From NCBI RefSeq assembly GCF_016917755.1, contig NZ_CP070326.1, forward strand, positions 7,440,001 to 7,504,000: a stretch of 64,000 nt of DNA. The letters run 5' to 3'. Numbering within the stretch: position 1 is the first letter of the stretch; each line of letters opens with the position of its first letter. Positions 1-9,645 of this stretch are shown here, one piece after another. Source of the DNA: Streptomyces noursei (GTDB taxonomy: Bacteria > Actinomycetota > Actinomycetes > Streptomycetales > Streptomycetaceae). The notes under the pieces are model-generated. The model saw only the letters and a list, made by a program, of their open reading frames with translations, was not told where the DNA came from and did not search any database. The translations under genes were made by a program, and so were the position numbers.

Positions 1-476
1 TCGGTGGGGCGGAAGTCCCGCAGGACGGTGGGGTTGGCGGCGGCCTCCAGCAACAGCCGGACCTGTTCGCCGCCGCGTGCCGGGGCCGCGACGGGGACGT
101 ACCGGTTGCGCGGGTGGATGCCCTTGAGGGGCACGCCGACCGCGTCGTGGACCAGGCCCTCCGCCTGGAAGCCCGGCCCGTCGTCGGTGAAGCCCGGGTC
201 GAGGACGGCCTCCACCCGGCGCCCGGCCCACTCCGCGGGCACCTCGCCGGACAGCCGGAACCAACTCGTCGACCACGGCGGCCCCCAGGCGTCCCCGACC
301 GCGAACGGCTCGTAGGCGGCCGACAGCGCCTCTGAGGCCGGACGGGTTCCCTCCGCTCCGGGCACGTGCCACACCTCCAGCCGCAGCGGGGCCCGGGCCG
401 GGTACTGCGCGGGCCGGATGTGCTGCCCGAGCGCCCGCGCGAGGCGCCCCTCCACCAGCAGTCGGTCGTCGTGCAC
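1..476 (-). CDS. GH38 alpha-mannosidase, N-terminal part (copy 1, cut by window edge)
   Basis: The first ~158 residues of the mannosidase described at 33322-34773, starting at a GTG. No catalytic residue is included. The frame is open to the window edge. Copy 3 has one additional g in the ggggg run equivalent to about position 30, which breaks the frame there but not here. Confidence 0.75.
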   Translation of the reverse strand, partial: MHDDRLLVEGRLARALGQHIRPAQYPARAPLRLEVWHVPGAEGTRPASEALSAAYEPFAVGDAWGPPWSTSWFRLSGEVPAEWAGRRVEAVLDPGFTDDGPGFQAEGLVHDAVGVPLKGIHPRNRYVPVAAPARGGEQVRLLLEAAANPTVLRDFRPT

Positions 477-738
477 AGCGGGCTCCTCACGCTCGTACGG
501 CACGCGGGCCCGGAGCCGGCCCGCGGACCGGCTCGCTCCGGGCGGTCGCGGAACGTATACCCATCTCGGCCCGCCGGGGCCCGTGCCGATGGGTCGCCGC
601 TGACCGCCCGCCGGGCCGCAGCGCGGGGCGGACGTCCGCCGACGACAAGCGGAAGCATGGGGGCGGGCCCGGTGGGAATGCTGACCGTGAGGCTGTTCGA
701 GGTAGAGCGCCGATGGTTCGTTGGGGGCGGGGGAGAGC

Positions 739-1218
739 ATGCGTCAGCCTGTGCGGTGCGAGGAACGGAACAGACGGCAGCGAGCGGACGGCGGGCACGG
801 GGGCGGGCCGGTCGCGATGCGGGCGCCGGGGACGCTGGAGCGCAAGGTGCGGCAGGCCGATCTGAAGGCGGTCGGCGAGGTGCGCCGGGAGTTGCAGGAG
901 TTACTCGGCCGCTGGGCGCCGCCGGACGGCGGAGCACCGGCGGATCCGGAGCTGGCGGCGCTGCTGACCAGCGAGTTGGTGACCAATGCCCTGCTGCACA
1001 CCGAGGGCGGGGCGGTGGTGACGGCGTGGGTCACCGACCGGCTGCGGGTCGAGGTGCGGGACTTCGCCGAGAGGTGTCCGGAGCCGCGTGCGCCGTCGGT
1101 CGACGGGACGTCGGGGCGGGGGCTGATGCTGGTGCGGGCCCTGGCCGACGCGTGGGGCATCCGGCCCGAGCGGATCGGCAAGTGCGTGTGGTTCGAACTG
1201 GGCGGCGGACCGGCCTGA
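739..1218 (+). CDS. Anti-sigma-like ATP-binding protein (HATPase_c_2), copy 1
   Basis: A 159-residue protein of the serine-kinase-like ATPase family (RsbW/SpoIIAB fold), which is greatly expanded in Streptomyces and usually acts by binding regulatory partners. The N-box is seen as ELVTNALLHTEG (about residues 77-88) and the glycine-rich lid as DGTSGRGLMLV. The ATG at 739 is chosen because gggagag lies just upstream; earlier in-frame starts have no such signal. A TTA leucine codon at 901-903 (codon 55) makes translation potentially dependent on the bldA tRNA, so the protein may be limited to late growth or development. It is divergent from the mannosidase, 262 bases apart. Its partner is not identifiable. 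Confidence 0.82.
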   Translation: MRQPVRCEERNRRQRADGGHGGGPVAMRAPGTLERKVRQADLKAVGEVRRELQELLGRWAPPDGGAPADPELAALLTSELVTNALLHTEGGAVVTAWVTDRLRVEVRDFAERCPEPRAPSVDGTSGRGLMLVRALADAWGIRPERIGKCVWFELGGGPA

Positions 1219-1258
1219 CGCGAAGCCGGGGGTGAGGGTCGGCGCGGTCCGCCACCGC

Positions 1259-2335
1259 TCAGCCGAATTGCCTTTCGATCTCGGCGAGTTTCTCCTCCAG
1301 GGAGTCCAGCCGGGGGATCGTCTGGGTGTCGTCCTCGGCGGTGAGGTCGACGGTGCCGCGCCGGCCGGGCGCGTCGGGCTCGGCGCCGGCCACGGCCTTC
1401 AGGGCCGGCCGGGGGCGCTTGGCCGGGTCGCCGGAGGGCAGCGGCGTCGGGTCGACCGGCCCTACGGTGTCCGGGCCGGCCGGCGGGGCGGCCTCCGCCG
1501 GGGGCAGGGGCGCGCTCATCGGGAGGGCGTGGCGTCCACCGCCCCTGCCCCAGGAGCGGTGCTGCCGGTTGAGGGCCTTGATCCGGGCCCGGTCGAGTTT
1601 GTCCTGCTCGCGCCGGTGGAGCCGGTTCCGGGCTTTCTCGCGCTTGTCGTCGCGGACCTCCTCGACCGCCTCGTCCAGCGTCCCCACGCCTTCCAGCAGC
1701 ATGAGTGACCAGGCGGCGAAGGTCTCGCGGGGGGCCCGCAGCCAGCGCACGATGCGGATCTGCGGCAACGGCCGGGGCACCAGGCCCTGTTCGCGCAGCG
1801 CCGCCCGGCGGGTCTGCTTGAGCGCCCGGTCGAAGAGGATCGCGGCCGACAGCGACATCCCGGCGAAGAACTGCGGGGCGCCCGCGTGGTCCAGTCCGCG
1901 CGGCGCGTGCACCCAGTTGAACCAGGCGGCGGCGCTGGCGAACGTCCACACCAGTATCCGGGAGCCGAGTGCCGCGTCGCCGTGACTGGCCTCGCGCACC
2001 GCCAGGACGGAGCAGAACATCGCGGCGCCGTCGAGTCCGAACGGCACCAGGTACTCCCAGCCTCCGGTGAGCCCGAGGTTCTGGATGCCGAAGCCGACCA
2101 GGCCGTGGAAGGAGAGCGCCGCTGCGACCGCGGCACAGCAGAACAGCAGCGCATAGGCGGCGGAGGCGAAGACGGCCTCCTTGCGGCGACGGCGGTCCAC
2201 GGTGCGTTCCCAGGACGGATCGGTGCCGGCTCGCCGGCCTGCGTGCCTGCCGCGCAGGAAGAGCAGGACAGTGGCGGTGACCCCGGCGAGCAGCAGAAAC
2301 GTCGGAATCATCCAGTTCAGCGATATCTCGTTCAT
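1259..2335 (-). CDS. DUF2637 membrane protein (SpdB-like), copy 1
   Basis: A 358-residue protein. About five hydrophobic segments lie in the first ~180 residues (first at about 5-25, then 55-77 and 90 onward). A charged arginine/lysine-rich stretch follows, then a proline-rich linker and a short amphipathic helix at the C-terminus (DSLEEKLAEIERQF). This organisation is that of DUF2637 proteins, which include SpdB-like spread proteins of Streptomyces conjugative plasmids but are also common as chromosomal genes of unknown role. No conjugation gene is nearby, so a transfer role is not supported. The ATG at 2335 follows ccggagtgag. It is convergent with the ATP-binding gene, leaving 40 bases between stops. 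Confidence 0.75.
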   Translation of the reverse strand: MNEISLNWMIPTFLLLAGVTATVLLFLRGRHAGRRAGTDPSWERTVDRRRRKEAVFASAAYALLFCCAAVAAALSFHGLVGFGIQNLGLTGGWEYLVPFGLDGAAMFCSVLAVREASHGDAALGSRILVWTFASAAAWFNWVHAPRGLDHAGAPQFFAGMSLSAAILFDRALKQTRRAALREQGLVPRPLPQIRIVRWLRAPRETFAAWSLMLLEGVGTLDEAVEEVRDDKREKARNRLHRREQDKLDRARIKALNRQHRSWGRGGGRHALPMSAPLPPAEAAPPAGPDTVGPVDPTPLPSGDPAKRPRPALKAVAGAEPDAPGRRGTVDLTAEDDTQTIPRLDSLEEKLAEIERQFG

Positions 2336-2481
2336 TCTCACTCCGGGATTCCTTGGTTCAGGTGACGGCACTTCCGCGGATTCGCGAGTGCGCGCGCCAT
2401 CCTGACGGAACCGACCCGGGTGCAGGGGGTTTCGGAGCAAGAGAACGCCAAGGTGTACCGGGGTCGGCAGTGGAATGCCCC

Positions 2482-2498
2482 GGAAGTCTCGAACTTCC
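2482..2498. repeat. Inverted repeat upstream of DUF2637 gene (copy 1)
   Basis: The arms ggaagt and acttcc are separated by ctcga, about 150 bases upstream of the DUF2637 start and close to the end of the fhuF-like gene. It could be a small operator or a weak hairpin; nothing else supports a function. The same element is in copies 2 and 3. Confidence 0.3.
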
Positions 2499-2555
2499 TT
2501 GCGTCGAGGGGAGGTTGTGTGCGAGTCGCGGCAGGCCGCGGGGGTGGCGGACGGG

Positions 2556-3404
2556 TCAGGCGGTTGCGGTGAGCCGGCTGATGCGCTCCGCGTCGCAGGT
2601 GCGCGGGCAGGTGACGCAGGTGTCCTCGGGGCGCAGCGTGTAGTACATGCAGCAGCTGGCCCGGTCCCGGGTGGGCAGGGCGGCGCCGTCCGGGCCGGTC
2701 AGCTCGCGGAACCCGGCGCCGGCCGCGTACGGCGCGGTCGAACCCGGCAGCAGCCGCGCCAGCTCCGCCGCCGCGCGCCGCTCCTCGCCCAGCAGGTGCC
2801 CGATGTACCAGAGCCCCTCGACGATCTCGTCGGACGCCATGCCCCAGGCCGCGCGGGGGCCGCGCCGCATCCGGGCGCGGAAGCCGTCCAGGATCGGCCG
2901 CAGGTGGTCGGCGACCGCGCCGCGGACCTCGGCGCGCAGCGCCTCCTCGTCCGGCACCACCCGGGCGCCGGGCAGGGCCGCCGCCGGGTCGTCCGGAAGG
3001 CACCCGAAAGAGCCCGTGCGTACCGCCATCCGGCGCAGCTCGCGGTGGAAGCGGACGTCTCCCGCGGCGATGTGCGGCACCCGGCGGTGCAGGAACCACG
3101 GGACGGTGATCAGCAGGCAGGCCGGCCAGGCGTAGCGGTGCAGCGCGAAGCCGGCGACCACGTCGGGCCGGGCGGAGCGCCCGTAGTCCCGGGTGATCCG
3201 GGCCGCCTCGTCGGCGAGGAAGCCGTCCAGCACCGGCCCGTCCGCGAACAGGGCGGACGCGTCCAGCCAGTCGTCCCCCTCGGGGGGCGTGGCGTCCCAG
3301 AGCGTCACCCGCAGGTCCGGGAAGACCTCGGCGAGCCGGGCGTAGGCGTCCGCCGCGGGGTGGGCGGCGGGGGCGACGGGCGCGGCAGCTGCGGCAGGAG
3401 GCAT
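2556..3404 (-). CDS. FhuF-like siderophore-iron reductase ([2Fe-2S]), copy 1
   Basis: A 282-residue protein of the FhuF ferric-iron reductase family, which releases iron from imported siderophores in the cytoplasm. The diagnostic C-terminal cluster is visible: ASCCMYYTL followed by CVTCPRTC, giving CC-x10-C-x2-C as ligands for a [2Fe-2S] centre. The rest is a poorly conserved helical N-terminal domain, as is usual. The ATG at 3404 is used; a GTG 12 bases earlier is possible. No clear Shine-Dalgarno precedes either. An iron-box-like operator lies 29-47 bases upstream of the ATG, so repression by an IdeR/DmdR-type regulator under iron sufficiency is expected. No siderophore transport gene adjoins it. 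Confidence 0.85.
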   Translation of the reverse strand: MPPAAAAAPVAPAAHPAADAYARLAEVFPDLRVTLWDATPPEGDDWLDASALFADGPVLDGFLADEAARITRDYGRSARPDVVAGFALHRYAWPACLLITVPWFLHRRVPHIAAGDVRFHRELRRMAVRTGSFGCLPDDPAAALPGARVVPDEEALRAEVRGAVADHLRPILDGFRARMRRGPRAAWGMASDEIVEGLWYIGHLLGEERRAAAELARLLPGSTAPYAAGAGFRELTGPDGAALPTRDRASCCMYYTLRPEDTCVTCPRTCDAERISRLTATA

Positions 3405-3432
3405 GCGGGGGACCACCGAATCGCGATCGTTG

Positions 3433-3451
3433 GCAGGTAAGCCTTACCTTA
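3433..3451. promoter_or_regulatory. Iron box (IdeR/DmdR-type operator), copy 1
   Basis: The sequence contains the inverted repeat AGGTAAG-C-CTTACCT. In 19-base alignment it agrees with the actinobacterial iron-box consensus at about 14 positions, by my recollection of that consensus. It lies between the fhuF-like gene and the divergent GntR gene and is placed to control the fhuF-like gene. Confidence 0.7.
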
Positions 3452-3637
3452 TCCGAAATCCCTACCCGTGCCCGCTGAGGTGTGAACCGGTACTTCGGGC
3501 GCTTATGGTGCTATGGCCTGTCGCCCGGCGCCCGGCACGTCCGCCCGGCGGACGACGCGGGACGGCGACGGGCCCGAGACCCGATCGCCGGACGCCCGTC
3601 GTCCGCCCGGACCCAGCACGCCAGCAGGAGGAACGCC

Positions 3638-4339
3638 ATGGAGCAGGGCACAGCGGAGCCGCAGCCGGACGCCCGGGTGCGGGCGCCCGGGCCCGGCCCC
3701 CTGCTGCCCCGGCCGCGCCGGCACTCGGTGCGCGGCCAGGTCCTGGACGCCCTGCGCCAGGCGCTGGCCGCCGGCGAACTGCTCCCCGGCGAGGTCTACT
3801 CCGCGCCGGCCCTCGCCGAGCGCTACGGCGTCTCCGCGACCCCGGTCCGCGAGGCCATGCAGCAGCTCGCCACGGAGGGCGCCGTCGAGGTCGTGCCCAA
3901 CCGCGGCTTCCGGGTCAGCGAGCGCAGCTCCCGCGACCTCGCCGAGCTCGCCGAGGTCCGCACCATGCTGGAGGTGCCCGCGATCCTCCGACTGGCCCGG
4001 GCGGTGCCGCCCGAGCGCTGGGAGGAGCTCCGCCCGCTGGCCGAGGACGGGGTGGCCGCCGCGGCCCGGGGCGACCGGGCCGGGTACGCCGACGCCGACC
4101 ACGCCTTCCACCAGGGCCTGATGGCGCTCACCGGGAACCGCCGGCTCACCCAGGTCACCGGCGACCTGCTGCGCCGTGCGCAGTGGTCGGCCGGCGGCGG
4201 TGCCCGGCTCCGCACGGCCGAGCTGCTGGCCGACGCCTCCGAGCACACCGCGCTGCTCGACGCGCTGATCGCCCAGGAGCACGCGGTCATCGAGCGGATC
4301 GCCCGGGAGCACCTGTCGGCGGCCCGGCACCCGCACTGA
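3638..4339 (+). CDS. GntR-family regulator with FCD domain (FadR subfamily), copy 1
   Basis: A 233-residue transcription factor. The winged helix-turn-helix spans about residues 28-95, with the GntR signature ALAERYGVSATPVREAMQQL and the wing EVVPNRGFRV. The C-terminal ~135 residues are an all-helical FCD ligand-binding domain (RTMLEVPAILRLA, then DADHAFHQGLMALTGN). Members usually respond to small organic acids. The ATG at 3638 is supported by gcaggagg six bases upstream; a longer upstream reading frame lacks such a site. The neighbouring methyltransferase is convergent, 22 bases away, so the target of regulation is not evident from context. Confidence 0.85.
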   Translation: MEQGTAEPQPDARVRAPGPGPLLPRPRRHSVRGQVLDALRQALAAGELLPGEVYSAPALAERYGVSATPVREAMQQLATEGAVEVVPNRGFRVSERSSRDLAELAEVRTMLEVPAILRLARAVPPERWEELRPLAEDGVAAAARGDRAGYADADHAFHQGLMALTGNRRLTQVTGDLLRRAQWSAGGGARLRTAELLADASEHTALLDALIAQEHAVIERIAREHLSAARHPH

Positions 4340-4361
4340 GACGGCGGGGCGCGGCGCGGAC

Positions 4362-5237
4362 TCAGAGGGCCGGCAGCAGCTCCGCCAGCGGCAGCGCCGC
4401 GACATCGGCGGCGGGCCGGGAGACGTACAGCTCGGCGTGGTAGAAGCCGTCGGCCTCCTTGCCGCCGACGGTCAGTCCGCGGGCCGACAGCGCGTCCAGG
4501 GCGGCCCGTCGCTCGGCCTCGTCGGCGAACCGCCGCTGCCGGAACGACCGCGTGGTGAGCCGCTCGGTCACCAGCCCGGCCCGGGCCAGCAGCGCGGAGA
4601 CCGGCCGGTACGACACCGTGCGCAGCACGAACGCGGCGACCCAGGGCGGCGCGGCGATGCAGTCGAAGAGCCGGGCGAAGGTGCGCGCGGTGATGTAGCC
4701 GACGCCGCCGGTGACGGTGATCAGGTCGGTGCCCTCCAGTGCCCGGCACAGCTCCGGGGCGGGCGCGTCGGCCTCCAGGTTCGCCGCGAAGCCCTGGTCG
4801 AGCAGGCCGGCCGCCACGGCGTAGCCGACCGCGCGCTCCGCCGCGTCGATGCCGGTGACCCGGGCCGCTCCGGGTCGCCGCAGGGCGGCGTAGAAGGCCC
4901 GGTCCTCCTGGGCCAGGCGGTCGCCCTCCGGTGCGTCGCGCCCGGCGTCGGCGTAGCGGTGGTAGAGGTCGTCGAGGGTCACCCGGTGGTTGAGCAGTGC
5001 CGCGTTGACCCCGTAGGAGCAGCACAGGTCCACGACGCGGAGCGGTCGGCCGTCGCCGCGGTGCTGCTGCAGGGCGTCGGCCAGCGCGCGGAAGATCGCC
5101 TGGCCGTGGTGCGGGATCTGGTAGGCGAGGGGTTGCAGCGTGCTGAAGTACCGGCGCGGATCAGGGCAGTTGTAGATCGACTCGAAATGCGCCTTGCCCC
5201 AGTCGATTCCGGTGCTGGTGTGGGTCACTCCTGCCAC
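4362..5237 (-). CDS. Class I SAM-dependent methyltransferase, copy 1
   Basis: A 291-residue protein. Motif I is seen as VVDLCCSYGVNAALL (about residues 65-80), with a second acidic position in VTGIDAAERAVGYA and a motif IV-like DLITVTGGVGYI. These fit a Rossmann-fold methyltransferase acting on a small molecule, but the substrate cannot be inferred. The start is a GTG with AGGAGG six bases upstream. A 17-base perfect palindrome lies about 33 bases before the start. The gene ends 22 bases from the GntR regulator, facing it. Confidence 0.75.
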   Translation of the reverse strand: MAGVTHTSTGIDWGKAHFESIYNCPDPRRYFSTLQPLAYQIPHHGQAIFRALADALQQHRGDGRPLRVVDLCCSYGVNAALLNHRVTLDDLYHRYADAGRDAPEGDRLAQEDRAFYAALRRPGAARVTGIDAAERAVGYAVAAGLLDQGFAANLEADAPAPELCRALEGTDLITVTGGVGYITARTFARLFDCIAAPPWVAAFVLRTVSYRPVSALLARAGLVTERLTTRSFRQRRFADEAERRAALDALSARGLTVGGKEADGFYHAELYVSRPAADVAALPLAELLPAL

Positions 5238-5269
5238 GGTGCGCCTCCTGACAGGCTTTGCCAAACGGA

Positions 5270-5286
5270 GCTGGTCCCGGACCAGC
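5270..5286. promoter_or_regulatory. 17-base palindrome upstream of methyltransferase (copy 1)
   Basis: gctggtcc-g-ggaccagc, perfect, about 33 bases upstream of the methyltransferase GTG where a promoter or operator would be expected. The rest of the 329-base gap 5238-5566 holds no recognisable gene. Confidence 0.4.
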
Positions 5287-5566
5287 ATCCAGGCCGCGCC
5301 GCCCGGTCGCAGTGCGACTTGTGGCCATTCTCGGGGCAGGTGGTGCGTGGCGCTACCGACCGGTCGGCGGACGGGCACCCGCCGCCAGCCCCCTCGGCCC
5401 GGCCGATCCGCCGCCGGCAGGGGTATGGATCCGGCCAATCGTCGCGGCGCGCGGCATGGCCGAGGTCGGGGGGTTGACGACCGGGGTGCGCCCGCCGGGG
5501 CCGCTCCCGGGCGCCGGGAACCCCGGGCCTGTCCGATGGGTCGGGGTTCGGACGGGACCCCGCACG

Positions 5567-6451
5567 CTAGGCCGCGTCGGTCGGCTGCTCCGGCTCCTCC
5601 GGAGGGGCCGGGGGGAGCTGGTGCGCGAGCCAGGTGGGGACGCCGCCCATGAGGCGGAACAGGCGGGCGGCCTCGGTGCGCAGGCGGACCGCCTCGTCCT
5701 CCGGTGCGGCATCGGCCAGGGCCGCCAGCGCCGGTGCGGTGCCGACCAGGAAGCCCAGCTCCTCGCGGATCCGCAGGGACTCCGCGAAGCCGTGCCGGGC
5801 CTCCGCCAACTCCCCGTCGCGCAGGGCGAGTCCGGCCAGGTGGCGCCAGGTGAAGGAGAGCAGTAACGCATCGCCCTGGGCGGTGGCGCCGGCGTGTGCG
5901 CGGCGGTAGGCGGCGCGGGCGGCGTCCGGGCTGTCGGCGATGTGCTCGGCCATCAGGCCGCGGCGGAAGTCCAGCAGCGGGCGGCCGGCCGCACTCGGGG
6001 CGAGCAGCGCGGCGGCCCGGCCCAGCGCCGAACGTGCCTCGTCGGCCCGGTCGCGGACGCCCAACACCGTTGAGGTGTAGGCGAGTTGGCCGCGTTCGCA
6101 GGCCGCTCCGCCGCGCTCCTCGTCGTCGCCGGCGAGCGCCTCCGCGGTGCGCAGCGCGTCCTCGGCCTCGGCCCAGCCGGTGGCGGTGAACATGCAGCGT
6201 TCCACCAGGAGCGCGGCGCGGCGCAGTGCGGCGGGTGCCTGTCGGGCCGCGCGGGGTTCCAGGAGGGCGGCCGCGTCGGCCCAGCAGCCTCGGGAGCGCA
6301 GTCGCCACACGGCGCGGTCCAGGGGGTCGTCCCCCGCCGGGCCGGTCGCCGCCGGTGGGATTCCCGGTCGTGGTGCCGGGACCGGTGCCTGATCCGCGGA
6401 CCTCATGGAATCCGCGGGATCCGCGGATCCGGACATGGCGGTATCCGCCAC
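5567..6451 (-). CDS. TPR-like alpha-helical repeat protein, copy 1
   Basis: A 294-residue protein rich in alanine, arginine and glutamate, made of tandem helix pairs (GDAARAAYR-like and GELAEARHGFAESLRIREELG) typical of tetratricopeptide-type regulatory folds. No catalytic or DNA-binding motif is seen, so the function is unknown. The N-terminus carries a short SADPADS/RSADQA repeat. The GTG at 6451 is preferred for its gggagg five bases upstream; an ATG 21 bases earlier is possible. A TTA leucine codon (codon 196) suggests bldA-dependent translation. A GTGAAA/TTTCAC palindrome lies about 90 bases upstream. Confidence 0.6.
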   Translation of the reverse strand: MADTAMSGSADPADSMRSADQAPVPAPRPGIPPAATGPAGDDPLDRAVWRLRSRGCWADAAALLEPRAARQAPAALRRAALLVERCMFTATGWAEAEDALRTAEALAGDDEERGGAACERGQLAYTSTVLGVRDRADEARSALGRAAALLAPSAAGRPLLDFRRGLMAEHIADSPDAARAAYRRAHAGATAQGDALLLSFTWRHLAGLALRDGELAEARHGFAESLRIREELGFLVGTAPALAALADAAPEDEAVRLRTEAARLFRLMGGVPTWLAHQLPPAPPEEPEQPTDAA

Positions 6452-6539
6452 AGTGCCCTCCCCGAGCGCCATTGAGCGGGAACACAGGATGCTGTGGGCG
6501 CATCTCAGCACGAATCCCGTCGTCGGGCCAAGGGGGCGG

Positions 6540-6553
6540 GTGAAAGATTTCAC
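6540..6553. promoter_or_regulatory. GTGAAAGATTTCAC palindrome upstream of TPR-like gene (copy 1)
   Basis: Six-base arms around GA, about 90 bases upstream of the TPR-like gene and locally AT-richer than its surroundings. It is a candidate operator. Apart from this and the hairpin at 6707-6741, the gap 6452-6764 holds nothing recognisable. Confidence 0.35.
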
Positions 6554-6706
6554 AATCGCGCCAGGCGGTCGTGGTGGCCGATACGCGGCGGTTTGGCGGC
6601 GCCGCGGGGCGGAGCGTTCGCCCGGTGCGGCAACGGCGTCGACGCGATGCCGCCCGATCGGGGGAACCCCGGGACGGGGCGGGGTGACGGTCGCGCGGTG
6701 CGCGTC

Positions 6707-6741
6707 GGGCGGGTCGGTGCGCGCTCCGCACCGACCCGCCC
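6707..6741 (-). terminator. Stem-loop terminator after pucR (copy 1)
   Basis: A perfect 15-base stem (gggcgggtcggtgcg and its complement) around a five-base loop, 23 bases past the PucR stop codon in the direction of transcription. There is no T tract, as is common for actinobacterial terminators. Confidence 0.65.
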
Positions 6742-6764
6742 GGCGTCGCCCGCCTGAAATGCCG

Positions 6765-8487
6765 TCAGCTCATCCGCAGGGCCAGGAAGAAGTCCAGCTT
6801 GTCCTCCAGGCGCGAGAGGTCACGGCCCGTCAGCTGCTCGATCCGGCCCACCCGGTAGCGCAGGGTGTTGACGTGCAGGTGGAGGCGGGTGGCGCAGCGT
6901 GTCCAGGAGCCGTCGCAGTCGAGGAACGCCTCTAGGGTGGGGATCAGCTCGGCCCGGTGGCGACGGTCGTAGTCCCGCAGCGGGTCCAGGAGCCGGGCGG
7001 TGAAGGCCCGGCGCACGTCGTCGGGGACGAACGGCAGCAGCAGGACGTGCGAGGCCAGTTCCTCGTGGCCGGCGGCGCAGACCCGGCCGGGGCGGGCGGC
7101 GGCGACCCGACGGGCGTGCCGGGCCTCCTCCAGGGCGCCGCGCAGTCCCTCGGCCGAGTGGACGGAGGCGCTGACGCCGATGGTGAGCCGGCCGTCGCCG
7201 TCCAGGCCGCGGCCGAGCGGCTCGTGGATGGCGCGCAGCAGGTGGTCGGCGTGCAGGCCGTCCGTGGTGGCGGCGTCGGCGGAGTCCTCCGGGACGGCGG
7301 GCAGCGGCACCAGCGCCACCGCCTCGTCGCCGGTGTGCGCCACCGCGATCCGGTCCGAGGGCTCGGGGCCGAACGTGCCGGGATCGACCAGCACCTCCTC
7401 CAACAGGCTCTGCGCCACCGGGCCGCCGGGGACGTCGCCGCCCTCCCACTCGACCCGGGCCACCCACGATCTGCCAGTGCGGGGCGGCCCCCAGGCCGGG
7501 CAGCAGGACCGGGGCGGCCACCCGCAACCGGGCCGCGATCTCGGCCGGCGGGGCACCGGTCTGGACCAGCTCCAGGACCTCCTGCGCGAGCCGGCGGCGG
7601 ACCGTGCGGGCGGCGTCCCGGCGGTCCCGTTCGACGGCGATCAGCTGGGTGACGCCGTGCAGCAGGTCCAGGCGCTCCTCGGACCAGTCGCCGGCGTCCG
7701 CCTCGACCGCCAGCAGCCAGTCGCTGAGCAGCGTCTGCCGCAGGTCGCGGCCCTCGTAGCGGATCGGGAAGAGCGAGTAGGTGGCCCCGTCCCACCCGTC
7801 GCCCGGCCGCCCCCCCTCACCGAGGCGCTGCGCGCCGCCCCTTTCGATCGTGATCCGGTGCGGGCCGCGGCGGCCGCTCCGGGCGGCGGCCAGGTGCTCG
7901 CCGGCCAGACGGGCGCCCAGCTCCGCGGGCAGCTCCGGCCCGGCGCCGGCCAGCGAGGAGCCGGCGATCTGCCGGCCGGTGGGGGAGAGCACCCAGGCCC
8001 GCAGGTCCAGGTCGGAGCCGAGCAGGTCCAGGACCACCTCGGGGCCGCCGCCGGCCGGCCCGGAGGTCATCAGCCGCCGGTGCCGGTCCACCACGGCGGC
8101 CAGGTCGCCGGCCCGTTCGCTGGAGACCTGCCGGACGACGTGCTCGGTGATCGAGGCGAAGGAGACCTTCTCGTCGACCGCGAACAGCGGCAGGCGGTGC
8201 CGGGCACACGCCTGGACGAGGTCGTCGGGGATGGCGCCCAGCTCCGCCTCGCCGGCGGCCAGCCCGGCGACGCCCGCGCCGGCCAGGATGCGGACGAACC
8301 GCTCGGAGTCCTCCGGTTCCCGGCGCCAGGCCAGGCCGGTGAGGACCAACTCGCCGCCGGAGAGGTAACGACTGGGATCCCGCAGGTCGGTGGTCATCAC
8401 GCCACGGACGGTACGGTCCAGCTCATCCTCGCCCCCGAGGAGCTTCAGGCCCAGAGAATGTGTGTCCAGGAGTGCGCGGAGCCGCAT
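6765..8487 (-). pseudogene. pucR: PucR-type regulator, frameshifted copy (copy 1)
   Basis: Same gene as the intact version at 25313-27034. Here one extra c (near 7463, gccacccacg instead of gccaccacg) shifts the frame about 60% of the way through, separating the N-terminal sensing domain from the C-terminal helix-turn-helix. Both other copies lack the extra base, so a sequencing error is the likely cause. Confidence 0.85.
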
Positions 8488-8749
8488 GACCTCGCCCGCC
8501 GTTCTGTGCTGTCTCGTGTTGCCGGTGGAATGCCGCGAGGTTTTGATCCCTCGTCTTTCGTTCGAATCTACAAGACGGGCGGCGTGGCCAGCCAACCGCT
8601 TCATGGTTTCAGTGACTGCACCGGGTGGGTGCCGGGCGCGTTCACTAAGCCCAACCGCGTTAACAAGACATGAACAGCACCATGGCGACAGGGTCCGAAG
8701 GTCCCGACCAGGTGCAGCGAACGCCCCGATTTCGTAGAAGAGGCCAACC

Positions 8750-9645
8750 ATGGACTTCCTTCGCCCCGCCAGCTGGGAGGAGGCGCTCGCCGCCAAGGCA
8801 GAGCACCCTACCGCTGTACCCATCGCGGGCGGTACGGACGTGATGGTCGAGATCAACTTCGACCACCGCCGCCCGGAGTACCTGCTCGACCTGAACCGGA
8901 TCGGTGACCTGGGGGAGTGGGAGGTCGGGGAGAAGACCGTACGCCTGGGCGCCTCCGTCCCGTACACCAAGATCATGGAGCACCTGCGGGGCGAGCTGCC
9001 GGGCCTGGCCCTGGCCTCGCACACCGTGGCCTCCCCGCAGATCCGCAACCGCGGCGGCGTCGGCGGCAACCTCGGCACCGCCTCCCCGGCCGGTGACGCG
9101 CACCCGGCGCTGCTCTCCTCCGGCTGCGAGGTCGAGGTCGAGTCGGCCGCCCGCGGCGTGCGGATGATCCCGATCGACGAGTTCTACCTCGGCGTGAAGC
9201 GGAACGCCCTCCAGGCGGACGAGCTGATCCGCGCGGTGCACCTGCCCAAGGCCGACGGCCCGCAGCAGTTCTCCAAGGTCGGCACCCGCAACGCCATGGT
9301 CATCGCGGTGTTGCGCCTTCGGCAATCGCGCTGCACCCCGAGACCCGTACGGTCCGCACCGGCATCGGTTCGGCCGCACCCACCCCCGTGCGGGCGAAGG
9401 AGGCCGAGGCCTTCCTCGCCGCCGCGCTCGAAGAGGGCGGGTTCTGGGAGAACGGCAAGATCATCACCCCGTCGGTCGCCAAGCAGTTCGCGGACCTGTG
9501 CTCCGCCGCCTGCAACCCCATCGACGACGTGCGCGGCACCGCCTCGTACCGCCGTCACGCGGTCGGCATCATGGCCCGCCGCACGCTCGGCTGGGCCTGG
9601 GAGTCCTACCGCGGCCAGTCCGCCCGCACGGAGGGAGTCGCGTAA
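8750..9645 (+). pseudogene. Xanthine dehydrogenase FAD-binding subunit, frameshifted (copy 1)
   Basis: Equivalent to the intact gene at 24157-25050. An extra t near 9311 and an extra a near 9325 break the frame after about residue 187. The FAD-binding motif IAGGTD and the GGVGGNLGTA loop lie before the break and are intact. The start has agaagagg upstream. Confidence 0.85.

Noticed and set aside
1259..2335. Conjugative plasmid or integrative element suggested by the SpdB-like protein
   Set aside because: No tra, rep, integrase or att site was seen; DUF2637 proteins are also ordinary chromosomal genes.
4362..6731. A 789-residue minus-strand frame that seems to fuse a long protein to the methyltransferase
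   Set aside because: The upstream ~500 residues are arginine/proline-rich antisense or off-frame sequence of the TPR-like gene. The methyltransferase starts at the GTG at 5237 with a good ribosome site.
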